From positions 1-59,049 of the forward strand of contig CAIQPK010000043.1 of the NCBI GenBank assembly GCA_903873705.1: a DNA stretch of 59,049 nucleotides, given 5' to 3'. Source of the stretch: an uncultured Acidobacteriota bacterium. Its GTDB lineage: Bacteria > Acidobacteriota > Terriglobia > Terriglobales > Acidobacteriaceae. Below are positions 9,134-18,338 of this stretch, in pieces. Each line of letters starts with the position of its first letter. The first letter of the stretch is position 1. The notes beneath the pieces are model-generated. The model made no database searches, was not told the DNA's origin, and saw only the letters and a program-made list of their open reading frames with translations. The translations under genes were made by a program, and so were the position numbers.

Positions 9134-10146
9134 GGTTTCAGCTGCTGGGATTTGGGAACGCCGGAGCTGAGCTTCCGCCAGAAGAACTCCTGGAGGAGAT
9201 TGCCCACGCCATCGGAGGCGATGCTGATCAAGCCGTTTTCAAGGGTCAGCTGCACGCCGTGGCGGTCGCTGGCGGGGTAGTAGGCGTTGGAGAGGGCAGC
9301 AGATCCAAGGTCGCCCAGCATGCCCGCATAAGCGGGTTGCCACTTGCCGCTGTCGCCGCGGGCGATGAACGCTGTGGAGAGGGCGTAGAGTGCACGGGAT
9401 CGTTTGCTGCCGGTGCCCTTGTAGAAGTAGCGCGGGTCCTGATGGAAGAGCGTGGGCAGAAGGGCGCCACCGAGATAGGTGCCGGCAATGAAGTCGGCAT
9501 AAGACGCGCCGAAGCGCTTGGCATAGCCCTTTCCGCCTTGTCCATAGCCCGCGAAAGCGTTCTGCGCCTGTTGTATGCCCGCGATGCCGGCGATCATCGG
9601 CAAGTTGATGGGCGCAAGGACGGTCTTGTTGGCGAGTTCGAACTTCTGGCGCGTCGTCAGCGGCTCCGCGGTCCAGTTGTAACTGACGTAGAAGTTGGGA
9701 GCGAAGCCGAGGAAGAGCTGGCGCTCCTGCATTTTGATTTCGGTCTCAGCCACTTCCACCTTTGTCATGGTGACGTCAACGCTGGTGCTGGCCGTGGCAA
9801 TCGCCATAGCGATCGGCGGTAATGCCAACGTTTCGCCGGCGCGCAGGTCGAGGGAGAGTGTCGTGTTGGCGAGGCCGTCGGCGGTGACGGCTAATGTGAG
9901 GTGTCCAGCGGGAAGCGTGCCGAAGGAGAAGTCGCCCTGCCCATCCGTGGTGGCCTGACGGGTGGCGCTGCTGCCGGTTAGCGTGACGTGCGCCCCCGTC
10001 ACCAGGGCGCCGGCAATGTCGGTGACCGTGCCGGTGATGCTGCCTGACTGCTGGCCTGCGGCGGAGGTTGAGATGAGGCCCAGGAAAAGAGCGGCAACAG
10101 GCAGCCAAAAGCGCCGTTCAGGGCGAGCATTGCGGAGGGGCTTCAT
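9130..10146 (-). CDS. Secreted carboxypeptidase-regulatory-like domain protein
   Basis: Predicted exported protein of 338 aa with signal peptide (FWLPVAALFLGLISTSAAGQ). Residues 33-115 form a CarboxypepD_reg-like Ig fold (SITGTVTDIAGALVTGAHVT, then ATTDGQGDFSFGTLPAGHLT), the module found at the N-terminus of many acidobacterial TonB-dependent proteins. Residues 150-330 contain a conserved region (NWTAEPLTTRQKFELANKTV, RFGASYADFIAGTYLGGALL, FHQDPRYFYKGTGSKRSRA) that I recognise only as an acidobacterial hypothetical domain; it may be an outer-membrane element. Function unknown. Confidence 0.8.
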   Translation of the reverse strand: MKPLRNARPERRFWLPVAALFLGLISTSAAGQQSGSITGTVTDIAGALVTGAHVTLTGSSATRQATTDGQGDFSFGTLPAGHLTLAVTADGLANTTLSLDLRAGETLALPPIAMAIATASTSVDVTMTKVEVAETEIKMQERQLFLGFAPNFYVSYNWTAEPLTTRQKFELANKTVLAPINLPMIAGIAGIQQAQNAFAGYGQGGKGYAKRFGASYADFIAGTYLGGALLPTLFHQDPRYFYKGTGSKRSRALYALSTAFIARGDSGKWQPAYAGMLGDLGSAALSNAYYPASDRHGVQLTLENGLISIASDGVGNLLQEFFWRKLSSGVPKSQQLKP

Positions 10147-10195
10147 TGAGGAGATGCTACTACGGCTCGGCAGCGCGGCTTGTTATGCTGGGAGA

Positions 10196-10738
10196 GTGAA
10201 CTTTCGCCCACTCTCCCCTGCATTGCTGGCTTGCGGCCTCCTCTCTGGATGCCACGGCGTTCCGTCCTCTTCACCGTCTCCGAACGCGGCTGCGATGGCG
10301 CAGCAGCGGCAGGAGGTGGAGTCGCAACGCGAGCAGCTGGACATGATTCCGCCACCGTCGAAGACGCGGTATCTGGCCGTGCATTCACTGGACGTATGGG
10401 AGAACCCCTACGTGACCGTGCAGGCGAACATGGTGACCCTGCATGTGACGCTGGCGGACGCGAATCCGACGAGCCTGGGTGTGGGCGGCATGATGCGGCC
10501 TATGGGCGCACGGCGGGAGACGCTGAACGTGTCGATGGACAAACTGGGTGAGGCCCTGGCGTCGATTCCGCGGGATGCATGGCCATACGGACGCGTGGCG
10601 GCGGTGGAGGAGGCACACAACGTTCCTGCATCGGGACGCCCCCAGGTGCGGCGCACCATGGAAGCGACGATGAAGACGCTGGGGGATGTGGGGATCGTGG
10701 TTTATGAGTGGAACGAGAGCGGCCCCGGAATAAAGTAA
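10196..10738 (+). CDS. Small lipoprotein, function unknown
   Basis: Predicted lipoprotein of about 180 aa. I choose GTG 10196, which gives MNFRPLSPALLACGLLSGC, a compact signal with lipobox LSGC; the frame is open upstream, but earlier ATGs would bury the lipobox. The mature part has a soluble domain (TRYLAVHSLDVWENPYVTVQ, MVTLHVTLADANPTSLGVGG, DAWPYGRVAAVEEAHNVPAS and MKTLGDVGIVVYEWNESG) with one predicted beta-rich fold. I do not recognise a characterised family. It is divergent from the 10146 gene and followed by a perfect terminator hairpin. Confidence 0.72.
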   Translation: MNFRPLSPALLACGLLSGCHGVPSSSPSPNAAAMAQQRQEVESQREQLDMIPPPSKTRYLAVHSLDVWENPYVTVQANMVTLHVTLADANPTSLGVGGMMRPMGARRETLNVSMDKLGEALASIPRDAWPYGRVAAVEEAHNVPASGRPQVRRTMEATMKTLGDVGIVVYEWNESGPGIK

Positions 10739-10748
10739 CAGCCTGTGA

Positions 10749-10790
10749 AACGCAGAACGGGAGCAGCCGTGGCTGCTCCCGTTCTGCGTT
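10749..10790. terminator. Bidirectional terminator hairpin
   Basis: AACGCAGAACGGGAGCAGCC (10749-10768) and its exact reverse complement (10771-10790) enclose GT, a perfect 20-bp stem between convergent genes. It lacks a long U-run, so termination efficiency is inferred from position and stem strength. Confidence 0.75.
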
Positions 10791-10803
10791 GCGGTAACGA
10801 TGC

Positions 10804-11388
10804 TTAGGACTGTTTATCAGCCTCGATGTCGATGGTGATGGCAATTTCGTCACCGATGGTGCTCAGCGGGGCCTTGGGTCCGATGCCGTAGTCCAGGCGC
10901 TTGACCACGCCGGTGGCGGTGAAGCCGGTGATCGGCACGCCTTTGCCGTTCTTGTTAGAGCCGATGGGGCCGGTGAGCTCCAGCGTAACTGGCTTGGTGA
11001 CGGTGGTGAGGTCGCCCTTCATCCACGTCTTGCCGCCGGACTTGGTGATCGAGGTGGACTTGAACGCCATGACGTTGTTCTCCGGCTTGTCCAGCCCGAA
11101 GTAAGCAGGCGACTTGAGGTCCTTATCGCGTGCGTCGACCGCGGTGTTGATGGTACTGAGGTCGAGCGTTGCGGTGACGGTGGACTTCGTGATGTCCTTC
11201 TCGTCGTACACGATGGTGCCCTTGACGCCGGTGATGAAGCCGTGAACGTTCGAGACCAGCATGTGGCGAACGACAAAGGTTGAGCTGGAGTGGTTGGGGT
11301 CGATAGTCCAGGTGGACGTCTGCGCGTGGGCGACGGCGCCGATGGAACCGGCGGCCAGGGCCAGGGCGGCAATCTTGCGGAATGTCAT
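10804..11388 (-). CDS. YceI family periplasmic lipocalin-like protein
   Basis: Periplasmic beta-barrel protein of 194 aa in the YceI family, whose characterised members bind isoprenoid-type lipids. Start ATG 11386-11388 is set by GAGGAG 7 nt upstream and yields the signal peptide MTFRKIAALALAAGSIGAVA ending AHAQ; an in-frame ATG 24 nt upstream lacks these features. Family signatures are STWTIDPNHSSSTFVVRHML, VHGFITGVKGTIVYDEKD and LKSPAYFGLDKPENNVMAFK. It converges with the lipoprotein gene across the 10749-10790 hairpin. Confidence 0.93.
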   Translation of the reverse strand: MTFRKIAALALAAGSIGAVAHAQTSTWTIDPNHSSSTFVVRHMLVSNVHGFITGVKGTIVYDEKDITKSTVTATLDLSTINTAVDARDKDLKSPAYFGLDKPENNVMAFKSTSITKSGGKTWMKGDLTTVTKPVTLELTGPIGSNKNGKGVPITGFTATGVVKRLDYGIGPKAPLSTIGDEIAITIDIEADKQS

Positions 11389-11531
11389 GTAGCTTCTCCT
11401 CATTTCGATCACGGGCTTAGGGGGCTTCGAGCCTCGTGGAGTATCTTACCTGCCGAATGTCATTACTTTGTCGCTGATACGGTGTTGCCGAATGGGATGA
11501 CGGTGCGGGAGGCCGGGGCGCGGATTTATTT

Positions 11532-13154
11532 TCAGGCTTCGACCAGGTAGGGTCGCATCATGTCGTTGGCCTCGTGTTCCAGGATGTGGCAGTGCCAGAG
11601 GTAGCGGCCGGGGTAGCCGCTGAAGTTGATGATGATGCGCGTGACCATGCCCGGCGGGCACTGGACGACATCCTTCCAGCCGAGCTCGTGCTTGGGTGGA
11701 GCGGTGGCTGTGGCGGTGTAGGCGAGGGTTTCGGTGTCGAGGTAATCGAATACGGAGAAGTTGCGGCGGTCGAGTACCTGGAAGCGGACCATGTGCAGGT
11801 GGATGGGGTGAGTATCGTCGGTGAGGTTGATGAGGCTCCAGATTTCGGTGGAGTCGAGCTTGACGATCTCGGTGACAGGCTCGTGCCAGTGCTTGCGGTT
11901 GAGCAGCATGACCATGGGCGATCCGTTGCCGGCGTCGAACTGGTTGAGCGTGAGCAGGCGCGTGCGGTCGGCGTTCGCTTCGGGGATCCGCGAGATGGTG
12001 CGGAGCGTGGCAGGCACGGTGCTGGTATCTCTAACCAGAGACTTGCTGACGCGGAACTGCAGCAGGTCGTCGCCGCCGGAGGTGAGGGTGATGTTCTGGC
12101 CGCGGGCGTGGGAGAAGTCGACGATGAGGTCGGTGCGCTCGGCGGGAGCGAGCAGGATGCGATGGGCTTCGACCGGCGCGCTGAGGAGGCCTTGATCGGA
12201 GCCGATGATGTGGAACGGCTGGTTGTTGGAGATGGCGAGCGAGAAGAAGCGCGCGTTGGCGGTGTTCGCGATGCGCAGGCGGTAGCGGCGGGGCTCGACG
12301 TTGTGGAAGGGGCGGAGTTTGCCGTTGACGATCATGGCGTCGCCGAGGAACTCGTCGGTCCAGGTCCCCTCGTCGGGAGGGTTGGGGTAGTAGAGCTGGC
12401 CTGTGGGTGTCAGGCTGCGGTCGTATATGAGGAGCGGCAGCTCATACGGGCCGCTGGGCAGGTTGAGGGCGGCTTCGCGGTTGTCGCGCAGGATGTACAG
12501 GCCCATCAGGCCGGCAAAGATGTTCAGCCGGTTGGAGCCCATGGCATGGTCGTGGAACCACAGCGCCGCCGAATCCTGCTGATTGGGGTAGAAGCAGAGC
12601 TTGCTGTGGCCGGGAGCGAACCAGTCCTCCGGGTAGCCGTCGCTGACGCTGGGAACGCGCGCGCCGTGCACGTGGGCCACAGTGCGGGTCTCGGGCAGCC
12701 CGGCGAGCGCGGGCATGCCGGGCATGGAGCCGTCGAGCGGGAAGAGGTGTCTAGCGGGAAGGTCGTTCACCCACTCGATGAGGATGCCTTCGCCGGTGCG
12801 CGCTTCCATCAGCGGCGGAGCGGCAGTGTCGGCGTAGCTGAAGACCCGCGCGGCCGGAAGGTCGTGGTGGAGCTTCGCTGCAATTTCGCGGATGCGGATG
12901 CGGTAGTACGGGGCGTCGGCAGCATCGTGTTCGGGAGCTGACCGGCGGCCTTCGGGGCGAAGCACTTGCGGGAGCGGCAGCGGGTCGACGAAGGACGGGA
13001 GCTTGAGAGCGTCGAGGGTTTTGGCGGAGCGGTGTTGCGGCATGGGCATAGCCATGCTTTGGGCCAGCGCACGCGGCAGCAGCTGTGCGCCGACCAGCAG
13101 GCTTCCCTGCTGCATCAGGCGCCTGCGGGTGATGCGGTTGGCGCGAGCACTCAT
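11532..13154 (-). CDS. Multicopper oxidase (CotA/bilirubin-oxidase-like), Tat-exported
   Basis: Periplasmic copper oxidase of 540 aa. The N-terminus NRITRRRLMQQGSLLVGAQL carries a Tat-type twin arginine. Three cupredoxin domains supply the copper ligands: HVHGARVP (near 165), WFHDHAMGSNRLN (near 210), HPIHLHMVRF (near 450) and WHCHILEHEANDM (near 525), with Met as likely T1 axial ligand. Substrate could be phenolics, metal ions or bilirubin-like compounds; sequence does not decide. It starts 12 nt downstream of the phosphoesterase gene, so the two probably form an operon of exported enzymes. Confidence 0.92.
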   Translation of the reverse strand: MSARANRITRRRLMQQGSLLVGAQLLPRALAQSMAMPMPQHRSAKTLDALKLPSFVDPLPLPQVLRPEGRRSAPEHDAADAPYYRIRIREIAAKLHHDLPAARVFSYADTAAPPLMEARTGEGILIEWVNDLPARHLFPLDGSMPGMPALAGLPETRTVAHVHGARVPSVSDGYPEDWFAPGHSKLCFYPNQQDSAALWFHDHAMGSNRLNIFAGLMGLYILRDNREAALNLPSGPYELPLLIYDRSLTPTGQLYYPNPPDEGTWTDEFLGDAMIVNGKLRPFHNVEPRRYRLRIANTANARFFSLAISNNQPFHIIGSDQGLLSAPVEAHRILLAPAERTDLIVDFSHARGQNITLTSGGDDLLQFRVSKSLVRDTSTVPATLRTISRIPEANADRTRLLTLNQFDAGNGSPMVMLLNRKHWHEPVTEIVKLDSTEIWSLINLTDDTHPIHLHMVRFQVLDRRNFSVFDYLDTETLAYTATATAPPKHELGWKDVVQCPPGMVTRIIINFSGYPGRYLWHCHILEHEANDMMRPYLVEA

Positions 13155-13166
13155 TGACCTGTAAGG

Positions 13167-14789
13167 CTACTTCACTTCGCCGGTCGCGGGGTCGAGGATG
13201 AGCTTCTTCGTGTTCTTCGGCCTGGCAGAGCTGAAGTCGAACATGCCTTCGATAGAGCCGGACTGCGCGTCGAACGAGCCCGCGCCAAGGCGCTGACCAT
13301 TGAGGAAAAGATCCTCAATGAAGCGGAGAGTCGAGGTCTGGTCAGTGACCGTGTGGTCGACATAATTGGCCTTGGCCCACGGCGAGATCACCAGCAGCGG
13401 TAGCCGCGGACCGAAGCCGCAGCGGCCCTGCGCATGGACAGTGGTCGGGTTGACGCCCGGCAGCGCCGGAGCGGTGCCGCACTTGCCGGGGCCATCCAGC
13501 GCGTCGAGGGGCGACTGCGATCCGTTCACGATCTTGCCCATCACGTGGTCGTACCATCCATCGGAATCGTCGTAGGCGATGATGATGGCAGTGTGCTCCC
13601 AGTCCTTCTGCTGCTGGATGAAGTTGATCGTGTTCACCACGAAGGTCTGCTCGTCGAGAGGGTTGGAGTAGCCGGCATGGCCGTCCTGGTATCCGGGAGC
13701 GCGCAGGTAGCTGACGGCAGGAAAGTTTCCGGCTTTGACGGCGTCAAAGAAGTCGTGGAGGTCGTATTGGTGGTTGGCGCCGCCGTCGTTGTTGGAGCCG
13801 ATGGCCTTCACACTGCTGGGGCGCGTGTGCTGCGGGTTCGCCGTGGAGGGGAAGTACTGGAAGCCCTCGTGGTGAGCGATGTAGTCGACTTTGAGCAGCT
13901 GGGAGTGGCCGGCGGTGGTGCGATGGCAGCCCGAGGTGCCGTTAGGGTTAGTAGAGGTAAGATCGAAGCCACCTTGGAAAAATCCCCAGCGCACGTTGGC
14001 GCGCGTAAGCAGGTTGCCAATGTTCGGGCCAGTCATATGGACCTGGGTGGCGGCAGGCGAAGAGCAGCGGTCGCCAAAGGGGTCGGGATCGGCGATGAGG
14101 GTGAAGCCGCCGCTGCCGTCGGCATCGAGGACGGAAGCGGCGTTCTGATCGTTGATGGCGCCGTTAGTCTGGCCGGAGATGAGATTGATGACGCCCGGCG
14201 TCGACGGGCCGAAGGTCACGTCAAACTGGCGGTCGCTCATGGCGAAATGCTGCGCGTAGTTCCAGAAGGCGGTGACGGTGTTGCCGTCGAAGTAGCCCAT
14301 CACGAGGCCGGCGGTGGAGGGGATGCCGTGCTTGTCGCCGGGCACCTCGGGGTTGTCGGCGCGGCCCACCGATTTCGGAAAGAGGTCCATCTTGCCGCCG
14401 TGGAAGGCGAGTTGCTCCGGCATGTAGGAGTGGCTCTGGTCCGTTGTGGACGCCTGCGCGCGGCTGAGGCGGAAAGGATTGGCAGCGCCGGCGCCGTTTT
14501 CCTTGTTGAGAAAGTTGGGATTCTCAGTAAGCAGCTTGCCGCTCAGACCGTCGACCTGCGGGGTGCCCGGGAGCGCGTGGAACGGGGGCTCGCCGGGAGG
14601 GTTGAGAGCGTTGGGGTAGGTGGCGAAGTAGTGGTCGAACGAGACGTTCTCGTCGAAGATGATGACGACGTGACGGATGGCGTCTTTAGGCTTGCGCTGC
14701 TGGGAGTAGCCGGGACCGGCGAGGAGGCCCAGGGCGAGCAGAACGGCATTCGTTGCAAAGAGGCTGGGCGTGCGGTGGCGCAGATTCAT
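13167..14789 (-). CDS. Secreted phosphoesterase (phospholipase C/acid phosphatase family)
   Basis: Exported protein of 540 aa with signal peptide (TPSLFATNAVLLALGLLAGP, cleavage near YSQ). The Phosphoesterase (PF04185-type) metal and nucleophile region is DAIRHVVIIFDENVSFDHYF, with the family AxxNFDHYF-like box; in AcpA-type relatives the nucleophile is Ser, present here in NVSFDHY. Downstream motifs are IIIAYDDSDGWYDHVMGKIV and LPLLVISPWAKANYVDHTVT. Reaction: hydrolysis of phosphate mono- or diesters, releasing phosphate or diacylglycerol depending on subfamily. It sits upstream of and probably co-transcribed with the multicopper oxidase. Confidence 0.9.
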   Translation of the reverse strand: MNLRHRTPSLFATNAVLLALGLLAGPGYSQQRKPKDAIRHVVIIFDENVSFDHYFATYPNALNPPGEPPFHALPGTPQVDGLSGKLLTENPNFLNKENGAGAANPFRLSRAQASTTDQSHSYMPEQLAFHGGKMDLFPKSVGRADNPEVPGDKHGIPSTAGLVMGYFDGNTVTAFWNYAQHFAMSDRQFDVTFGPSTPGVINLISGQTNGAINDQNAASVLDADGSGGFTLIADPDPFGDRCSSPAATQVHMTGPNIGNLLTRANVRWGFFQGGFDLTSTNPNGTSGCHRTTAGHSQLLKVDYIAHHEGFQYFPSTANPQHTRPSSVKAIGSNNDGGANHQYDLHDFFDAVKAGNFPAVSYLRAPGYQDGHAGYSNPLDEQTFVVNTINFIQQQKDWEHTAIIIAYDDSDGWYDHVMGKIVNGSQSPLDALDGPGKCGTAPALPGVNPTTVHAQGRCGFGPRLPLLVISPWAKANYVDHTVTDQTSTLRFIEDLFLNGQRLGAGSFDAQSGSIEGMFDFSSARPKNTKKLILDPATGEVK

Positions 14790-14964
14790 AGGGACCGGGC
14801 AGTGGGGCAGGCTTAGAAAAGACTATCAAAGCAGGCGCCATGCAGCCGGTTGGTAGTCGGGATTTACGGAGAGTTAACGTACACCGCCGTCAAGTGAGCG
14901 AGATAGCGCAATTCAGGCAGGGGTTTAGGCTGCGATTTCCGGCCCAGGCGGCGTCTAAGTTTTG

Positions 14965-16824
14965 ATGGATCCGGAAAAAGGTACGACAGAAAAAGGCACG
15001 GCACCGAAGCAGGAAGAAAAGGCTGCGTCTCGCGGCATCACCATCATGGCGCTGCTGCGGCCGCATCGGCGTGCGTTGTGGCTGGGGCTGCTGGCCATTG
15101 CCGGCGAGAGCGTCGCCGACCTGGCCGCGCCGTGGCCTTTGAAGATCGTCATCGACAACGTACTGACGCACAAAGGCGCGCACGGCTGGCTATATGACCT
15201 GATCACCCGCACGGTGGGTACGGACGGACAGCAGATTCTGATGCTGGCCTGCATCTCCGTGCTGGTGATCGCGGCCCTCGACGCGGTCTGCACCTACGCC
15301 GAGAAGTACATTACAACCAGCGTTGGCCAGTGGGTAACCCATGACCTGCGGCGCACGCTCTACGCGCAGGTGCAGCGGCTGTCGCTGGCGTATCACGACC
15401 AGAGCCAGACCGGCGACCTCATCAGCCGCGTGACCAGCGACATCGACTCGATCCAGTCATTCATCGTTTCCGGCCTGCTGAGCATCCTTGTCGACGTGAT
15501 CACACTCATCGGCATGATCGGCGTGCTGCTGTGGATCGATCCGCAGCTGACGTTGATTGCGCTCGCCGTGGTGCCGGTGCTGTTTACGATTGTGTACACG
15601 TATACGCGGCGGGTGAAGAAGGCCTCGCGCGAAGTGCGTAAGCAGGAAGGCCGGATGATTTCGGTGGTGCAGGAAGTGCTGAGCTCCATCCGCGTCGTGA
15701 AGGCGTTCTCCCGCGAAGACTACGAGATCAATCGCCTGGAGGGCGAGAGCCTGGAGACGGTGGAGGCATCGCTGAAAGCCCGCGCGCTGAAGGCGAAGCT
15801 GGTGCCGCTGGTAGGCATCGTGACGGCCGTGGGCACCGCGCTGGTGTTGTACTTTGGCGCGAACAAGGCGATGGACACCAACCTGACGCCCGGGTCGATT
15901 GTGTTGTTCCTGAGCTACATCGGGATGATGTACAAGCCCATGCAGGACATCTCCAAGATCATGGACTCCTACTCGAAAGCGGACATTGGGTATGAGCGCA
16001 TCAAGGAAGTCATCAGCAATAAGGACGAACTTTGCGATCAGCCGGGAGCGAAGGACCTGCCTAAGCTGAAGGGCGATATCGAGTTTGAACATGTGGACTT
16101 CTGGTACTCGGAAGACCAGCCCGTGCTGAAGGATGTGAACATCCACGTGACGCCGGGAACGATGGTCGCGCTGGTCGGGCCAACCGGCTCCGGCAAAACG
16201 ACCATCGTGAACCTGCTGGCGCGCTTCTACGACCCCGTGCACGGCCGCGTGACCGTGGACGGCTTCGACATAAAGGCCGTCAAGCAGGCGTCGCTGCGCA
16301 ACCAGATCAGCTTCGTGCTGCAAGATACGGTGCTGTTCAGCGGCACGATCTGGGACAACATCGCTTATGGGCGCCCTGAGGCCACACATGCCGAGATTGT
16401 GAAAGCGGCGGAGGCGGCCAATGCGATGGAATTTATCGACAAGCTGCCGGACCGCTTTGGCGCGGTGGTTGGCGAGCGCGGGTTGACGCTATCCGGCGGG
16501 CAGCGACAGCGCATTGCCATTGCGCGGGCGATTGTGCGCAACAGCCCGATACTGGTGATGGACGAGCCGACGTCGGGACTCGATGCGGAGTCGGAACAGC
16601 TGGTGTTCGATGCGCTGGACCGGCTGATGCAGGGCAAGACGTCGATCGTGATTGCCCATCGCTTGTCGACGGTGCGGAGCGCGGCGTGCATCTACGTGGT
16701 GAAAGATGGCGGCATCGTGGAGAGCGGAACGCACGATGAGCTGCTGCAGAGGCCGGATGGCGCTTACAAGCAGCTCCACGATATCCAGTTCCACACCGAC
16801 GAGGCAGAGGCCGTGGCGGTATAG
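14965..16824 (+). CDS. ABC exporter half-transporter (MsbA/lipid A-type)
   Basis: Inner-membrane ABC exporter of about 619 aa with fused permease and ATPase. Residues 25-320 hold six helices of an ABC transporter type 1 domain (DLAAPWPLKIVIDNVLTHKG, DLISRVTSDIDSIQSFIVSG). The nucleotide-binding domain has Walker A GPTGSGKTT, Q-loop FVLQDTVLFSG, signature LSGGQRQR, Walker B ILVMDEPTSGLD and H-loop IVIAHRLSTV. It is expected to work as a homodimer; cargo could be lipid, peptide or drug. The start ATG 14965 is taken rather than TTG 14962; neither has a strong ribosome-binding site. A perfect hairpin terminator follows at 16839. Confidence 0.9.
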   Translation: MDPEKGTTEKGTAPKQEEKAASRGITIMALLRPHRRALWLGLLAIAGESVADLAAPWPLKIVIDNVLTHKGAHGWLYDLITRTVGTDGQQILMLACISVLVIAALDAVCTYAEKYITTSVGQWVTHDLRRTLYAQVQRLSLAYHDQSQTGDLISRVTSDIDSIQSFIVSGLLSILVDVITLIGMIGVLLWIDPQLTLIALAVVPVLFTIVYTYTRRVKKASREVRKQEGRMISVVQEVLSSIRVVKAFSREDYEINRLEGESLETVEASLKARALKAKLVPLVGIVTAVGTALVLYFGANKAMDTNLTPGSIVLFLSYIGMMYKPMQDISKIMDSYSKADIGYERIKEVISNKDELCDQPGAKDLPKLKGDIEFEHVDFWYSEDQPVLKDVNIHVTPGTMVALVGPTGSGKTTIVNLLARFYDPVHGRVTVDGFDIKAVKQASLRNQISFVLQDTVLFSGTIWDNIAYGRPEATHAEIVKAAEAANAMEFIDKLPDRFGAVVGERGLTLSGGQRQRIAIARAIVRNSPILVMDEPTSGLDAESEQLVFDALDRLMQGKTSIVIAHRLSTVRSAACIYVVKDGGIVESGTHDELLQRPDGAYKQLHDIQFHTDEAEAVAV

Positions 16825-16838
16825 CCATCATGAAGCTC

Positions 16839-16880
16839 ACGCAGCAACGCCGCAGCGATTGCGCTGCGGCGTTGCTGCGT
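16839..16880. terminator. Bidirectional terminator hairpin
   Basis: ACGCAGCAACGCCGCAGCG (16839-16857), loop ATTG, and the exact reverse complement (16862-16880) form a perfect 19-bp stem between the convergent ABC exporter gene and the exported-protein gene. No long U-run follows. Confidence 0.75.
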
Positions 16881-16890
16881 AAGAACAGCG

Positions 16891-18129
16891 TTACAGCTTC
16901 TTGAGTTCGGCTATGCGACCTTCGACGAGTTCGACGTAGGCCTCGACTTCACTTGAGGGGAAGTTGCCGGCGCGGAAGGCGTCAACGAGCTGTTGATGGG
17001 AGAGCTGGCCGAGGAGATCACCCATCCAGCGAGCATCCTTGCGTGGGATGTTGTTGCCAATCCAATCGTAACTCGCGCGCTTGCTGTAGGTTTTGAATGC
17101 CGCGCCGCCGGACTCCAACAGCAGAGCCTTAGGCGCCTTGGGAGTTTCAAAGTCGACCTCGGTGCCGATCACCTTCTGGATAAACTTCGAGCCCCGGAAG
17201 CTGTCGATATTGCCCTTGGAGCGGGCGCGCGTGAAGCTGAGACCGTTGGTGCCAAAGGTGGCGCCGACGTCGTTGACGAGGAAAATTTGCTGGCCTGTCT
17301 TCTCGTCGGTATAGACGGAGTTATTGACGTCCTTGAGGTCCCAGTTGTTCATGACGGCCATCATGACGCGGAGGCCGTTGAACTCGCGGGTGCCGGTGAA
17401 AGGGTTGTTCTTCCACTCCCAGATGGCGATCTTGTCTTCGCCGCCGGGCTTGCGGGAGAAGCGGGCGTCGGGCAGGCGATTGTTGGCCGTGATACGGTCG
17501 CCTCCACGCTTCAAGTGGATGTCGATGACCTGCGCGTTTTCGAGGGTGTAGTCGTCGTTGACAAAGTAACCGACGGCCCAGAGCAAACGTGAAGCGACGA
17601 CCTCCGGCCGAGCTTCTTCGCCAAGCTTCACGCGCCACTTCTTGCCATTGGCATCACGGATATCAAACTTGGGATTCGTGCCGCTGGTGTCTTCGTCAAC
17701 AAACGTGAAGGGCGGTAACGGTTGACGCTTTTCTCCGCCCTGACCATTCAGCAGATCTTTGTGGACAATGTCGCCGGGATCGTGCCAGATGACAGGGTTG
17801 TGTATGTCGGCGGCCGCGATGGGCTGGTCGTTGTCTTCGCTGTTCTTTTTGTCCTTCTTGTCCGCAAGCTTTCTGGCGGCCTTTTCGCCGTCCGGTGTTA
17901 CGGGGGGCTGAGCATCCGGCTGGGCCGTTGGCTGCGTTGCAGCGGGAACGCGCTCGATGGGCGCCGGCTGCGCGGCGTCTGGCGGCATGGCCTGAGGCTG
18001 CGGTTGCTGTGCGGGGGAGGAGTCGATGGCCGAGGCCGGCGGAAGGGCGACAGAGGCTTGAGAGAAGGCCATGGCCGGCGCCATGGCGAAGAGCAAAGCG
18101 GTAACGATTGTCCGGAGCGAACGTGACAT
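16891..18129 (-). CDS. Exported protein, possibly kinase-fold, function unknown
   Basis: Predicted exported protein of 412 aa. Start ATG 18127-18129 is chosen because GGGAGA lies 6 nt upstream and the signal peptide follows (MSRSLRTIVTALLFAMAPAM, then AFSQ). Residues 20-90 are a Pro/Gln/Ala linker. The folded region has DEDTSGTNPKFDIRDANGKK, then WRVKLGEEARPEVVASRLLW and AVGYFVNDDYTL, later IFLVNDVGATFG. The Lys in VKLG, the Glu/Arg-rich helix after it and the NDVGATF motif recall HipA or phosphoinositide-kinase-like ATP-binding folds, but this is inference from motif order only. It is divergent from the PLD-like gene. Confidence 0.72.
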   Translation of the reverse strand: MSRSLRTIVTALLFAMAPAMAFSQASVALPPASAIDSSPAQQPQPQAMPPDAAQPAPIERVPAATQPTAQPDAQPPVTPDGEKAARKLADKKDKKNSEDNDQPIAAADIHNPVIWHDPGDIVHKDLLNGQGGEKRQPLPPFTFVDEDTSGTNPKFDIRDANGKKWRVKLGEEARPEVVASRLLWAVGYFVNDDYTLENAQVIDIHLKRGGDRITANNRLPDARFSRKPGGEDKIAIWEWKNNPFTGTREFNGLRVMMAVMNNWDLKDVNNSVYTDEKTGQQIFLVNDVGATFGTNGLSFTRARSKGNIDSFRGSKFIQKVIGTEVDFETPKAPKALLLESGGAAFKTYSKRASYDWIGNNIPRKDARWMGDLLGQLSHQQLVDAFRAGNFPSSEVEAYVELVEGRIAELKKL

Positions 18130-18338
18130 GAAATTCTCCCAGTTTTCCGGGTGCGCACGAAGGGCACCCACTCATTGGAAGCATCTAAACCATTTTGCGA
18201 TGTTCGCCGTTCGAAAACATCTTCCGTGGGCTGGGTTGCATCCTGATATAAGCAGATATTTTGTCTACACCATTTCGTCTGTCTGCACTTCAACCCCAGC
18301 GGTCTAGCGGCCGGTGGGCAGCACGCTAAGGATCGACT

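Noticed and set aside
11574-14816. Plus-strand frames of 455 and 460 aa opposite the multicopper oxidase and phosphoesterase
   Set aside because: Antisense shadows; the minus-strand genes carry all expected copper and active-site motifs.
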